NCBI GenBank assembly: GCA_024679565.1
Contig: JAIBDD010000005.1
Span: forward strand, 53,004 to 117,003
Length of the DNA stretch: 64,000 nt
Origin: Bacteroidota bacterium
GTDB lineage: Bacteria > Bacteroidota > Bacteroidia > NS11-12g > UBA9320
Direction: 5' to 3'
The notes under the pieces were generated by a model that saw nothing but the letters and a program-made list of their open reading frames with translations, was not told the DNA's origin and did not search any database. Positions 9,711 through 16,927 of this stretch are shown one piece after another (the first letter of the stretch is position 1; every line of letters begins with the position of its first letter). The translations under genes were made by a program, and so were the position numbers.

Positions 9711-10298
9711 ATGATTCGAAACCGGCAATACAAATTGTTATATACAGTTATGATTGCTGGTTTTTTTGTGGGTTGTCGTCAAGCCGATAAATCGAATATT
9801 GAAAAATATCTGCAAGAGTCAGAAGATTTGAGCGTTGAAAAGGTTGAGGATGTGTTAATCAGGTATACAGATTCTGCAGAAACCAAAGCAACAATTCTAG
9901 CGCCCCTCATGATAAGGTATCCGAATAAAGACGAGCCTTATACAGAAATGCCTAAAGGCTTATTCGCTACTTTTTATGATGCCAACGGCAAGGTTGATAG
10001 TAAGCTTTCGGCAGCATACGGCATTAATTACGAAGACAAAAAACTGATTAAACTCACGGATAGTGTTCGTGTGGTAAATGTTAAAGGGGAAGAACTAAAA
10101 AGTGAGGAGCTTTATTGGGATCAAACCGGTAAAAAGATCTATACCAATAAGTTCGTTCGCATCGTGCGTAATGGGGAAACGTTGCGCGGTGATGGTTTCG
10201 AAAGTAACGAGTCCTTTACAAAATATCGTATCTTACGTCCTGCAGGACCTGTAAGTGTTCAAGACAACCTACTAGAAAGCAATGAAGAAGTTCAATAG
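9711..10298 (+). CDS. lptC: LPS export ABC transporter periplasmic protein LptC
   Basis: A 195-residue lipoprotein: basic N-terminus, hydrophobic segment and a lipobox-like FVGC before Arg. The body is the LptC beta-jellyroll pattern: ILAPLMIRYPN, MPKGLFATFYDANGKV, LKSEELYWDQTGKKIYTNKFVRIVR and LRGDGFESNESF. LptC passes lipopolysaccharide from the LptBFG complex to the periplasmic LptA bridge. Bacteroidota LptC proteins are commonly lipoproteins, consistent with what is seen. It overlaps the following small membrane gene by 17 bases. Confidence 0.88.
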   Translation: MIRNRQYKLLYTVMIAGFFVGCRQADKSNIEKYLQESEDLSVEKVEDVLIRYTDSAETKATILAPLMIRYPNKDEPYTEMPKGLFATFYDANGKVDSKLSAAYGINYEDKKLIKLTDSVRVVNVKGEELKSEELYWDQTGKKIYTNKFVRIVRNGETLRGDGFESNESFTKYRILRPAGPVSVQDNLLESNEEVQ

Positions 10299-10470
10299 AT
10301 TTGTCCAAATTATTTGGTTAGGCGTAGCTGCAGTAGCAGCATGGGAAGCCTATTTGAGTTATTACAATACCAAGGCGTTCAATCAAAGGTTTTTCCTAAT
10401 GGCTTTTGTTTTTGTTGCGGCTATTGCCATGTACAGCATTCGCAAGCGGCAAGGGAAGAGCATGAAGTAA
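10282..10470 (+). CDS. small two-helix membrane protein downstream of lptC
   Basis: A 62-residue protein with two hydrophobic helices (IIWLGVAAVAAWEAYLSY and FFLMAFVFVAAIAMYSI) and a basic tail (RKRQGKSMK). The ATG is embedded in the end of lptC, so expression is presumably coupled. A short membrane protein in this place is common in Bacteroidota, usually followed by a CorC/HlyC-type protein, which is absent here. Function unknown. Confidence 0.75.
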   Translation: MKKFNRFVQIIWLGVAAVAAWEAYLSYYNTKAFNQRFFLMAFVFVAAIAMYSIRKRQGKSMK

Positions 10471-10478
10471 GTGTATGC

Positions 10479-10676
10479 TTAAGAAGTAGGAATACGCACC
10501 AATTTATACCCTCTATAGTATAAGTAGGTTACACTTGGAATGAATAAAAGTGCCAAGGCACTCATTCCTGTCATCAACATAATCGATGCGCCTTTCCAGT
10601 GCATGAATTCAAATAACAGACCTAATAAGGTCAAGGTAATGCCAAACGATCCTGATAAAAATGTGATGAGTTTCAT
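10479..10676 (-). CDS. mini membrane protein resembling the GldL N-terminus
   Basis: A 65-residue protein with two predicted transmembrane helices (LITFLSGSFGITLTLLGLLF and MLMTGMSALALLFIPSV) separated by FEFMHWKGAS. The loop is very close to the KIMHWPGA signature of GldL, the transmembrane motor protein of gliding and T9SS. It lacks the long cytoplasmic part of GldL. I infer a stand-alone GldL-like membrane module; its role is unknown. It faces the lptC cluster tail to tail with 8 bases between the stops, and lies 77 bases after the NTF2-fold gene. Confidence 0.7.
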   Translation of the reverse strand: MKLITFLSGSFGITLTLLGLLFEFMHWKGASIMLMTGMSALALLFIPSVTYLYYRGYKLVRIPTS

Positions 10677-10753
10677 GTGTTACTTATTTAGAGGTAAACG
10701 GATAATACCGCTATTAAGTATTTTGAAACACAGGTTCAAGTTTTCAGTTGATT

Positions 10754-11164
10754 CTACAAACGTCGATCATCGGCGGCAATCGATATATCATTAATACTGG
10801 CGAAACGTTTAGCCATTAGGCCATTTTCATCAAATTCCCAATTTTCATTGCCATACGCCCGAAACCACTGACCATCTGGGTTGTGGAATTCATATTCAAA
10901 CCGAACAGCGATTCGGTTGTCGCCATGTGCCCAATATGTTTTTTTTAATTTGTAATCCAGTTCTCTGGACCATTTATAAGTTAGGAAGCGAACAATTTCG
11001 TCGCGACCTTGAATAAAGGTACTTCTGTTTCGCCATTCACTATCTTTTGTATAGGCCATACTCACCTTTTCTGGATCTTTTGAATTCCAGGCATCTTCAG
11101 CCATCTGTATTTTTTGTTTCGCTGTTTCTACCGTAAAAGGGGGTAAAGGGTGTTTTTGTTCCAT
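10754..11164 (-). CDS. NTF2/SnoaL-fold protein, DUF1348 family
   Basis: A 136-residue protein matching DUF1348: [76 protein letters not shown] and INDISIA cover the whole length. The NTF2 fold makes a small-molecule pocket, but this family has no firmly assigned reaction. The start at ATG 11164 is clear. It follows the sulfatase gene by 36 bases on the same strand and may be co-transcribed, without an obvious functional link. Confidence 0.85.
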   Translation of the reverse strand: MEQKHPLPPFTVETAKQKIQMAEDAWNSKDPEKVSMAYTKDSEWRNRSTFIQGRDEIVRFLTYKWSRELDYKLKKTYWAHGDNRIAVRFEYEFHNPDGQWFRAYGNENWEFDENGLMAKRFASINDISIAADDRRL

Positions 11165-11200
11165 AATTATTTGACTCCTTATCGAGTGATAATTGACAGA

Positions 11201-12778
11201 TTATTTTTTTGGTGGAAGCGCTGATTTCCAGCCTGCTTTCAACTGTGCAGCAAGCGAAGCAACCGTGCCGGCATACTGCTCAGAGGCTGCGACGTTTTCA
11301 TTTTCATCTGGGTCTATGGTGTTGTCGTACAATTCACTCGTAACATATTCCTTGCGCTCTCCGTTTATATTGTCCCAATAATACCATTCTACATAATGGT
11401 ACTTTTTAGTCTTAATTGAGTATCCCATGTAACGCTTGCCATCTGGGGTAACTTTTGGCCGGCGATGAAACTGACTAAACGCCGCTGTTTTCCATTCGCG
11501 TTCTGGCTCGGTAATCAGTGGAACAAAGCTTGTGCCTTGCAGATAGGCGGGTGCATTTATTCCAGCCAATTCACACAAAGAAGGATACATGTCTATCAAC
11601 TCGGTAATTTCAAAACTTTGATGGCCTTGGTTTTCTATTTTGGGTGAATACACAACCATGGGTACATGAATGTCGATGTTGTAATTTGATTGCTTACACC
11701 ATCCGTTATGCTCACCCAATTTCCAACCATGATCTCCCCAAACAATGATTACAGTGTTGTCGGCAATACCTAAATCATCTAGGTGTTTTAACACTTTGCC
11801 AAATTGGGCGTCGATATAACTCACACTGGCATAGTACCCTTGTTTTAAGATACGTGCCGTGTCTTTGTTCATGGTGTACTCGGTTGGATGACCAATATGT
11901 TTAAATCCGTCATATCCCCGAAGTTCATACATCGAATTCATCGTCATTACTGGCGACAAATGCGGGACATATGGGTTGCTAGCCAATGGTAGACTATCTC
12001 GATCATACAAATCCCAATACTTCTTTGGTACGGCAAACGGGAGGTGTGGTCTGAAGTAACCCAAAGCCAAATAAAATGGTTGGTCTTTTTTTGCCAGTCG
12101 AGTAAGGGTTTTCTTAGCGAGTTCAGTTTGTGCACCGTCAAAATACATGGTGTCGTGTACGTCTTCAATCTCCCATGCAGGTCCGTTATTCCAGCCATCG
12201 GCATAGTAGTTTGGCCGCAGTTTAACTAAAGAGTCTCGTTTGATTTTTTGTTTGCGTTGTGTTTCAGGGTTAACATAAAATGTTTCTCCATCTCGCTTGA
12301 GCCAATCGTCTCTTAGGTATCTTGATGGACGTAAATCAGGCTCGTCCCATGATATAGAGTCCGGCATATAGTTGTGAAAGATTTTCCCAATGCAGGCGGT
12401 GTAATAACCATTCTCCTTAAAATGCATGGGCATGGTTATCATGTCTGGGTGTAGTTTTCTAAACTTATCTCCTAAATGCCATACGCGTGTTGAGTCTGGT
12501 CTTAGCCCAGACATTAAGCTGGCTCGCGATGGGGCGCATACAGCGGCTTGACAAAAGGTGTTTCTAAATGTGGTACCTTTTTTAGCGAAAGCATCTAAGT
12601 TTGGAGAAACGATATGTGGATTGTCATAGACGCCTAGGTTTGGACCAAGGTCATCAATAGACACAAACAAAACGTTCAATTTTTTGACATCCTTAGTCTC
12701 TGGCTTAGTACAAGCCGATAGAAATACCGCTATACCAATCAAAAAGAAAAAAGGCGTTGATTGAATTCGTAAAATCAT
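11201..12778 (-). CDS. sulfatase lipoprotein (iduronate-2-sulfatase-like, S1 family)
   Basis: A 525-residue alkaline-phosphatase-superfamily sulfatase. The N-terminal hydrophobic segment ends in a lipobox (LSAC, Cys23). The metal site SIDDLGPN starts at residue 40, and the catalytic motif CAPSR (81-85) holds the cysteine that is converted to formylglycine. Later come GKIFHNY, FYLALGYFRPHLPFAVP and WGDHGWKLGEHNGWCKQ, the distal metal site. The pattern is closest to iduronate-2-sulfatase-like enzymes, which in marine Bacteroidota usually desulfate algal or animal glycans. No sulfatase-maturing enzyme or SusCD pair is nearby, so the substrate cannot be inferred. The ATG at 12778 gives a complete signal peptide. 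Confidence 0.92.
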   Translation of the reverse strand: MILRIQSTPFFFLIGIAVFLSACTKPETKDVKKLNVLFVSIDDLGPNLGVYDNPHIVSPNLDAFAKKGTTFRNTFCQAAVCAPSRASLMSGLRPDSTRVWHLGDKFRKLHPDMITMPMHFKENGYYTACIGKIFHNYMPDSISWDEPDLRPSRYLRDDWLKRDGETFYVNPETQRKQKIKRDSLVKLRPNYYADGWNNGPAWEIEDVHDTMYFDGAQTELAKKTLTRLAKKDQPFYLALGYFRPHLPFAVPKKYWDLYDRDSLPLASNPYVPHLSPVMTMNSMYELRGYDGFKHIGHPTEYTMNKDTARILKQGYYASVSYIDAQFGKVLKHLDDLGIADNTVIIVWGDHGWKLGEHNGWCKQSNYNIDIHVPMVVYSPKIENQGHQSFEITELIDMYPSLCELAGINAPAYLQGTSFVPLITEPEREWKTAAFSQFHRRPKVTPDGKRYMGYSIKTKKYHYVEWYYWDNINGERKEYVTSELYDNTIDPDENENVAASEQYAGTVASLAAQLKAGWKSALPPKK

Positions 12779-12908
12779 TGAGGTTATGTTATTCTGCTCT
12801 GCCAGAGGCAGGATGAACCAAAGGTAAGAAAAAGAATAAATGCAAGGTTAGTCGGTTATTACTCTGCTAAAAGATTGTATCGATCCAAGTTTGGGAGTAG
12901 GGGACTAT

Positions 12909-13229
12909 TTAACTTGGAAACTCCACGTCTTTAAGGTTTCCAATGTTAACGTCAGTCCATACAGATATTTCTTTAAATATTGGCGCCATAGAATACCCGC
13001 GTAGTGTTGAGGTGTAGTCTTTTAGTGGTTTGTTATTTGGGTTTGTTGCCTTAGCAATGATGTCAACCTCTTCTAACCTTTTCAATCGATTTGCCAGAAT
13101 ATTGGTAGAAACCTCTTCTCCAGTGATATTATGGGCTTCATTAAACTGGTTTGCTGTATCAAGAATGGCATAAATGTCATCCATTGTTAATGAATGAGAA
13201 GCTTTTGAACAGTAAACGAGTTCAAACAT
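12909..13229 (-). CDS. chimeric ORF: truncated BLUF photoreceptor domain joined to truncated HxlR-type regulator
   Basis: The ATG at 13229 gives 106 residues (a TTG at 13322 would add 31 unrelated ones). Residues 1-37 (MFELVYCSKASHSL to HNITG) match the start of a BLUF flavin domain, including the flavin-contacting Tyr6 and Asn30. At about residue 38 the sequence switches to an HxlR-type winged helix: STNILANRLKRLEE is the recognition helix, then a wing, then APIFKEISVW. The BLUF part lacks the later strands with the essential Gln and the HxlR part lacks its first helices, so neither is complete. It looks like an in-frame deletion fusion. The candidate promoter and open frame are intact, so a short protein may be made. 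Function unknown; possibly a remnant. Confidence 0.6.
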   Translation of the reverse strand: MFELVYCSKASHSLTMDDIYAILDTANQFNEAHNITGEEVSTNILANRLKRLEEVDIIAKATNPNNKPLKDYTSTLRGYSMAPIFKEISVWTDVNIGNLKDVEFPS

Positions 13230-13262
13230 TTTTTGGTGCAATGAAGTTAAAGTAATCAGGTT

Positions 13263-13270
13263 CAAAAATA
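13263..13270 (-). promoter_or_regulatory. candidate -7 box TATTTTTG upstream of the BLUF/HxlR ORF
   Basis: The minus-strand octamer TATTTTTG lies 33 bases upstream of the ATG at 13229, a normal leader length. It supports ATG 13229 over the upstream TTG at 13322. A TTTTTG lies about 23 bases further upstream, somewhat beyond ideal spacing. Confidence 0.4.
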
Positions 13271-13397
13271 CAAGTAATTGACTCCATCGTGCACAAAAAG
13301 CATTGTGTTTTATGCGATACAAGCTCTTTTCTTCCTATTTGTTACGCATCAATGTACTAAGTAAAAAAGAAGGATTTTTTGATAACTAGTTCGACCT

Positions 13398-14105
13398 CTA
13401 ACAACGTGCAGTTTTTCTCTTTTTGCCGATGCGGCCTTTGTCTTCTACTTTTTTGATGTAATCAATGGCTAAAGGTACTTTGCACGCAGCGGTAGCCATA
13501 ACAACTTCAACTTTCCCGATATTTTTAGCGATTGTTTTTGCTTTCTCAGTGAGGGCTTCAACGTATGAGCCGATGGCTATTATAAATCCATTGATCACAA
13601 AAGGAATTCTATCCGGGCCGTTATGTACCTCTTTCTCAGCACGATCTAACAACCTCGAATAGGCATTAATATCAAGCTTTGAATCATCATTTACTGCGGC
13701 ATATGAAGCCAGTGCAGCCCAGCCAGCTGCACGAACTTGATCCTTGTTCGATTCAATCCATTTTAAACCAATGTCAAAGCCAAAGGAGGTGTCGCCAGCA
13801 ACCCACGGTACCGCATATTCGCTTAGATAATACCAGTACGCTTGTTCAGCCCAAGTGTCTAAAATTGTCTCGGTCATTTTGTTTTCGTCGGCACATAGTG
13901 CTGCCAAGTACATGGCATCTGAGTTGCCCGTTGCATATAGCTCCAGCGATAGTTCGTGGTTCTTTTTTGTTTTTTTGAGAATCTTTTTTAACTCAGACAC
14001 TTTTACCCCAAAGTAGGGTTCTTGAGCCCCATGGTTACCCAGTGTTTTTTTTGTTTGGGCATCACCTGATGATTCAAGTGTGTCCATTACTTCTTCAAAA
14101 GTCAT
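13398..14105 (-). CDS. DNA alkylation repair protein (AlkD-like HEAT-repeat family)
   Basis: A 235-residue all-helical protein. GVKVSELKKILKK near the start, ELYATGNSDAMYLAALCAD, and WAEQAYWYYLSEYAVPWVA in the middle fit the AlkD/AlkC-like HEAT-repeat family. AlkD removes positively charged alkylated purines by gripping the DNA backbone. The C-terminus is basic (KKRKTARC), possibly for DNA contact. The exact catalytic residues cannot be fixed by eye, and many Bacteroidota members are untested. It stands between the BLUF/HxlR ORF and a membrane protein gene with no obvious partner. Confidence 0.82.
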   Translation of the reverse strand: MTFEEVMDTLESSGDAQTKKTLGNHGAQEPYFGVKVSELKKILKKTKKNHELSLELYATGNSDAMYLAALCADENKMTETILDTWAEQAYWYYLSEYAVPWVAGDTSFGFDIGLKWIESNKDQVRAAGWAALASYAAVNDDSKLDINAYSRLLDRAEKEVHNGPDRIPFVINGFIIAIGSYVEALTEKAKTIAKNIGKVEVVMATAACKVPLAIDYIKKVEDKGRIGKKRKTARC

Positions 14106-14136
14106 TACAGTTCGTTGTTAAATGAATACCGCATAA

Positions 14137-14568
14137 TTATTTTAGCCAACCCTTTTTAAAAGCGTTTCTAGAAAACCAGATGGCCAAAAATGCCACTGTA
14201 ATTATCGTCACGGTCATTCCAATGACATCAGGGGTAAATACCTCTGCCGGACTAGATGCAATACCGTGTCCGAACTGAAGTGCAACACCTACAAGTGAAG
14301 CCATAAACAATCCATGAGCTATTTTTTTCTTTAACAAAAGTGCAATACTTCCTGCAGTTCCTGCAAATACGGCAAGTCCAAAGGCTATGTTCACCCAAGA
14401 TGGCCTATTGACTATTAGCGATTTTTGTGTTTCGCTTAACGCGTCTATCGCTTCTTGTGACATATTTACTTGACCAAGAAAATTCATTATGCCCATGATA
14501 TTCCATAACAAGAGCGCAATCGAAACAATCCAGAACCAGGTTGGAATTTTTTGTGAATTTGTATTCAT
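14137..14568 (-). CDS. four-helix integral membrane protein of unknown function
   Basis: A 143-residue protein with four hydrophobic segments: WFWIVSIALLLWNIMGIMNF, VNIAFGLAVFAGTAGSIALL, AHGLFMASLVGVALQFGH and VIGMTVTIITVAFLAIW. A short basic tail (NAFKKGWLK) lies inside. Similar sugar-transporter-like small membrane proteins are widespread in Bacteroidota, but I cannot give a function. The start is the ATG at 14568 and the gene ends 31 bases before the AlkD-like start. Confidence 0.75.
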   Translation of the reverse strand: MNTNSQKIPTWFWIVSIALLLWNIMGIMNFLGQVNMSQEAIDALSETQKSLIVNRPSWVNIAFGLAVFAGTAGSIALLLKKKIAHGLFMASLVGVALQFGHGIASSPAEVFTPDVIGMTVTIITVAFLAIWFSRNAFKKGWLK

Positions 14569-14631
14569 ACTGCTTCTATTAAAAGTTGATAGTATGCCAA
14601 ATGTAAGAAAATATCGGTTTACAGTTAAGGT

Positions 14632-15032
14632 CTAACCGGCTTCGGACTGGAAGAGTTCACCGCAGTTTTTACACTTGTTAAACACATCATAATGCAGTGG
14701 GGGGTATGTGCCTGTTAGAAACGAGAAAAAAACCGCGAGTCTACCTTTTTTGGATTTCGTTGATTTGTAATTCAGGTAATAGTCGACTGAGCCACAATTC
14801 GGACAGCTTACCTCAGATTGTATGTTAAGGTTGGCTAAAAGATTACTTGCTTTCAGTTCGTCAACTTGTTTGACTTGCAGTTTGATACCTCCAATGGTTA
14901 GGTTGTAAATAGCATTAAGTGGACCATTTCAGCGTCTTTTAAAACGGCATGGATGTCGCAACTTTCGAGTTGAAGCTTGGCTAGTTCCGCCTCAATTAGA
15001 TTGTCATATGTGCCAACTGTTACAAGTTGCAT
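14632..15032 (-). pseudogene. DUF2007 + zinc-ribbon protein with a frameshift
   Basis: From the ATG at 15032 the frame reads a DUF2007-like start (MQLVTVGTYDNLIEAELAKL, then ESCDIHAVLKD) and stops after about 45 codons. Adding one base near 14927-14929 (GAAATGG to GAAAATGG on the minus strand) restores the family: NAIYNLTIGGIKLQV, then a C-terminal four-cysteine ribbon (SCPNCGSVDYY ... NKCKNCGELF) ending at the TAG at 14632. The repaired product is 133 residues. DUF2007 is a small predicted signal-transducing fold. The single-base loss in an A/T run may be real decay or a sequencing error. Confidence 0.75.
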
Positions 15033-15059
15033 AAAGAAGATTTGGATAAAACGTAGGTA

Positions 15060-15191
15060 TTAAAAACCACCTGGGCAGTTACAATTTTTCTTCCCCTTGT
15101 ATCCAGTAGAACGCTGCGAACCACAAGAGCTAAGCACAGTTAATGAAAAGAGTGCCACTAAGAATATCGCCCAAATGCGTTTTTTATTCAT
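15060..15191 (-). CDS. 43-residue predicted lipoprotein
   Basis: The ATG at 15191 opens a 43-residue frame: basic n-region MNKKR, hydrophobic core IWAIFLVALFSLTVL, lipobox SSC (Cys20), then a short basic, cysteine-containing tail GYKGKKNCNCPGGF and a TAA. Such mini-lipoproteins occur in Bacteroidota envelopes, function unknown. It lies 27 bases upstream of the frameshifted DUF2007 gene on the same strand and is divergent from the DUF368 gene. Confidence 0.65.
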   Translation of the reverse strand: MNKKRIWAIFLVALFSLTVLSSCGSQRSTGYKGKKNCNCPGGF

Positions 15192-15192
15192 G

Positions 15193-15224
15193 TTGTCAAA
15201 AATAAGAACTATGGTTTAGCTTTG
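15193..15224 (+). promoter_or_regulatory. promoter for the DUF368-aroE operon
   Basis: A -33 TTG (15193-15195), 21 bases of spacer and a perfect -7 box TAGCTTTG (15217-15224) match the Bacteroidota consensus. The expected start of transcription is near 15230, about 20 bases before the ATG at 15252. Confidence 0.55.
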
Positions 15225-15251
15225 TCCCATTAACGAATTAAAAAGAGGTTT

Positions 15252-16163
15252 ATGATAAAGTGGGTGTTGGTTTTTTTAAAAGGCATGGCTATGGGAGCAG
15301 CAGATGTTGTGCCTGGCGTTTCTGGCGGAACGATTGCCTTTATAACAGGAATCTATGACGACCTGCTTGCGTCGATAAATGCGTTTAACCTAAACACCTT
15401 AAAGCAGTTAAAAACTGATGGGGTAAAAGGTGTTTGGAAAACAATAAATGGGAACTTTCTTTTAGCCCTGTTTTCAGGTATTGCCTTGAGTTTTTTAAGC
15501 TTGGCAAAAGTGTTTAAGTACCTCCTAGAGAACCACCCAAATATGGTTTGGGGCTTTTTCTTTGGCTTGGTTCTAGGTAGTATTTATCTGGTTTCTAAGA
15601 TGATTGCTACTTGGGATTGGCAAGCATTTGTTGCGGTTTTGGTCGGTACTGTGGTGAGTTACTATTTAACAATAATTCAACCCGGAGGAGAAGCAAGCGC
15701 ATGGTGGTTTATTTTTATAAGCGGGGCAATTGCCATCTGTGCAATGATTTTACCAGGTGTTTCCGGATCATTTATACTTTTAATTTTAGGGGTGTATTAT
15801 CCTATGCTGGATGCCGTGTCATCCATGGACATAGTTTTTATTGCGATACTTGGCTCTGGCGCCATAATAGGGTTGTTAAGTTTTAGTCGGTTTCTAAAAT
15901 GGTTACTTGACAAATATTTTAACGTTACAGTAGCTGTATTGCTGGGTTTTTTGATAGGCTCTCTCAATAAATTATGGCCTTGGAAACACACCGTAAGCAC
16001 AAGGCTGAATAGCCACAATGTGGAAGTGCCATTTATTCAAGAAAATGTAATGCCTAGTGCAGTTATTGAGCCACAGATTGCATCCGTGGTCATATTGTTA
16101 TTGGTAGGAATCGCCGTAATTGTAGTGATGAGTAAGTTCGCTCCGAAGCAATCAGATGACTAA
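15252..16163 (+). CDS. DUF368 membrane protein, probable undecaprenyl-phosphate translocase (PopT-like)
   Basis: A 303-residue polytopic membrane protein with about eight hydrophobic segments. It carries the duplicated DUF368 signature: AADVVPGVSGGTIAFITG near residue 16 and AMILPGVSGSFILLILG near residue 163. DUF368 proteins have been shown in other bacteria to recycle undecaprenyl phosphate from the outer to the inner leaflet of the cytoplasmic membrane, supporting peptidoglycan and surface-glycan synthesis. That role is transferred from the family. Its stop overlaps the aroE start by 8 bases, so the two are translated together. Confidence 0.85.
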   Translation: MIKWVLVFLKGMAMGAADVVPGVSGGTIAFITGIYDDLLASINAFNLNTLKQLKTDGVKGVWKTINGNFLLALFSGIALSFLSLAKVFKYLLENHPNMVWGFFFGLVLGSIYLVSKMIATWDWQAFVAVLVGTVVSYYLTIIQPGGEASAWWFIFISGAIAICAMILPGVSGSFILLILGVYYPMLDAVSSMDIVFIAILGSGAIIGLLSFSRFLKWLLDKYFNVTVAVLLGFLIGSLNKLWPWKHTVSTRLNSHNVEVPFIQENVMPSAVIEPQIASVVILLLVGIAVIVVMSKFAPKQSDD

Positions 16164-16890
16164 GGTTTTAGGCATTATAGGCAACCCGGTAGCCAAGAGC
16201 TTTTCGCCGACTTATTTCAATGAGAAGTTTAAAAAGCACAATTTAGACTATGTGTACAAGCGATTTCAGCTAAATGAAATTGCTGAAGTTGAAAATCTGT
16301 TTCGTGCCGAGAGTCGATTAGTCGGGCTTAACGTGACTAGTCCGTTTAAAGAATCCATTATCCCTTTTTTGGATGAATGCAGTAAAGAGTCGATTGCGCT
16401 AAACTCGGTCAACACAATCAAAATTGTGAAAGGACGTCGACTGGGATGTAATACTGATGTTATTGGCTTTCGAGCAACGCTTAAAAGTTTAGGCGTGCAA
16501 GCGCAACAATGTTTGGTTTTAGGCTCAGGTGGAGCAGCATCTGCCGTCAAATATGTGCTGACAAAAGAAGGGCATCGATTTGTCCAAATCTCTAGAAACC
16601 CTATAAAAGAAATGCTCGGATACGGAGCAGTAAACAAACAAATGTTGAAGGAGTATCCTGTAATTATCAACACCACACCATTAGGGATGAGCCATCAAAA
16701 GCATTTGAAACCAGCTATCCCATATCGCTATATTTCAAGGGGTAATCTGTTGGTCGACCTGATTTATGAACCAAGAGTTACAGCATTTTTGTTAGAAGGG
16801 TTAAATCGAGGGGCTCGAATAAAAAACGGTTATGAAATGCTGATTAAACAAGCCGAAGCATCCTGGAATATTTGGTCCGACAAAAGTTAA
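16156..16890 (+). CDS. aroE: shikimate dehydrogenase
   Basis: A 244-residue enzyme reducing 3-dehydroshikimate to shikimate with NADPH in the aromatic amino acid pathway. The substrate-binding N-domain begins GIIGNPVAKSFSP; the catalytic pair is Lys65 (NVTSPFKE) and Asp101 (CNTDVIGF). The Rossmann loop GSGGAA is at 123-128 and NTTPLGM follows. It is slightly shorter than the E. coli enzyme, as is usual for Bacteroidota AroE. It overlaps the DUF368 gene and precedes the FMN glutamate-synthase-like gene by 37 bases. Confidence 0.95.
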   Translation: MTKVLGIIGNPVAKSFSPTYFNEKFKKHNLDYVYKRFQLNEIAEVENLFRAESRLVGLNVTSPFKESIIPFLDECSKESIALNSVNTIKIVKGRRLGCNTDVIGFRATLKSLGVQAQQCLVLGSGGAASAVKYVLTKEGHRFVQISRNPIKEMLGYGAVNKQMLKEYPVIINTTPLGMSHQKHLKPAIPYRYISRGNLLVDLIYEPRVTAFLLEGLNRGARIKNGYEMLIKQAEASWNIWSDKS

Positions 16891-16927
16891 AATATGTAAC
16901 TTGCGACGTTCTTAGAATATCCTATTT

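Noticed and set aside
13230..13322. N-terminal extension of the BLUF/HxlR ORF to a TTG
   Set aside because: The added 31 residues match nothing and would cross the promoter-like box; BLUF homology starts at ATG 13229.
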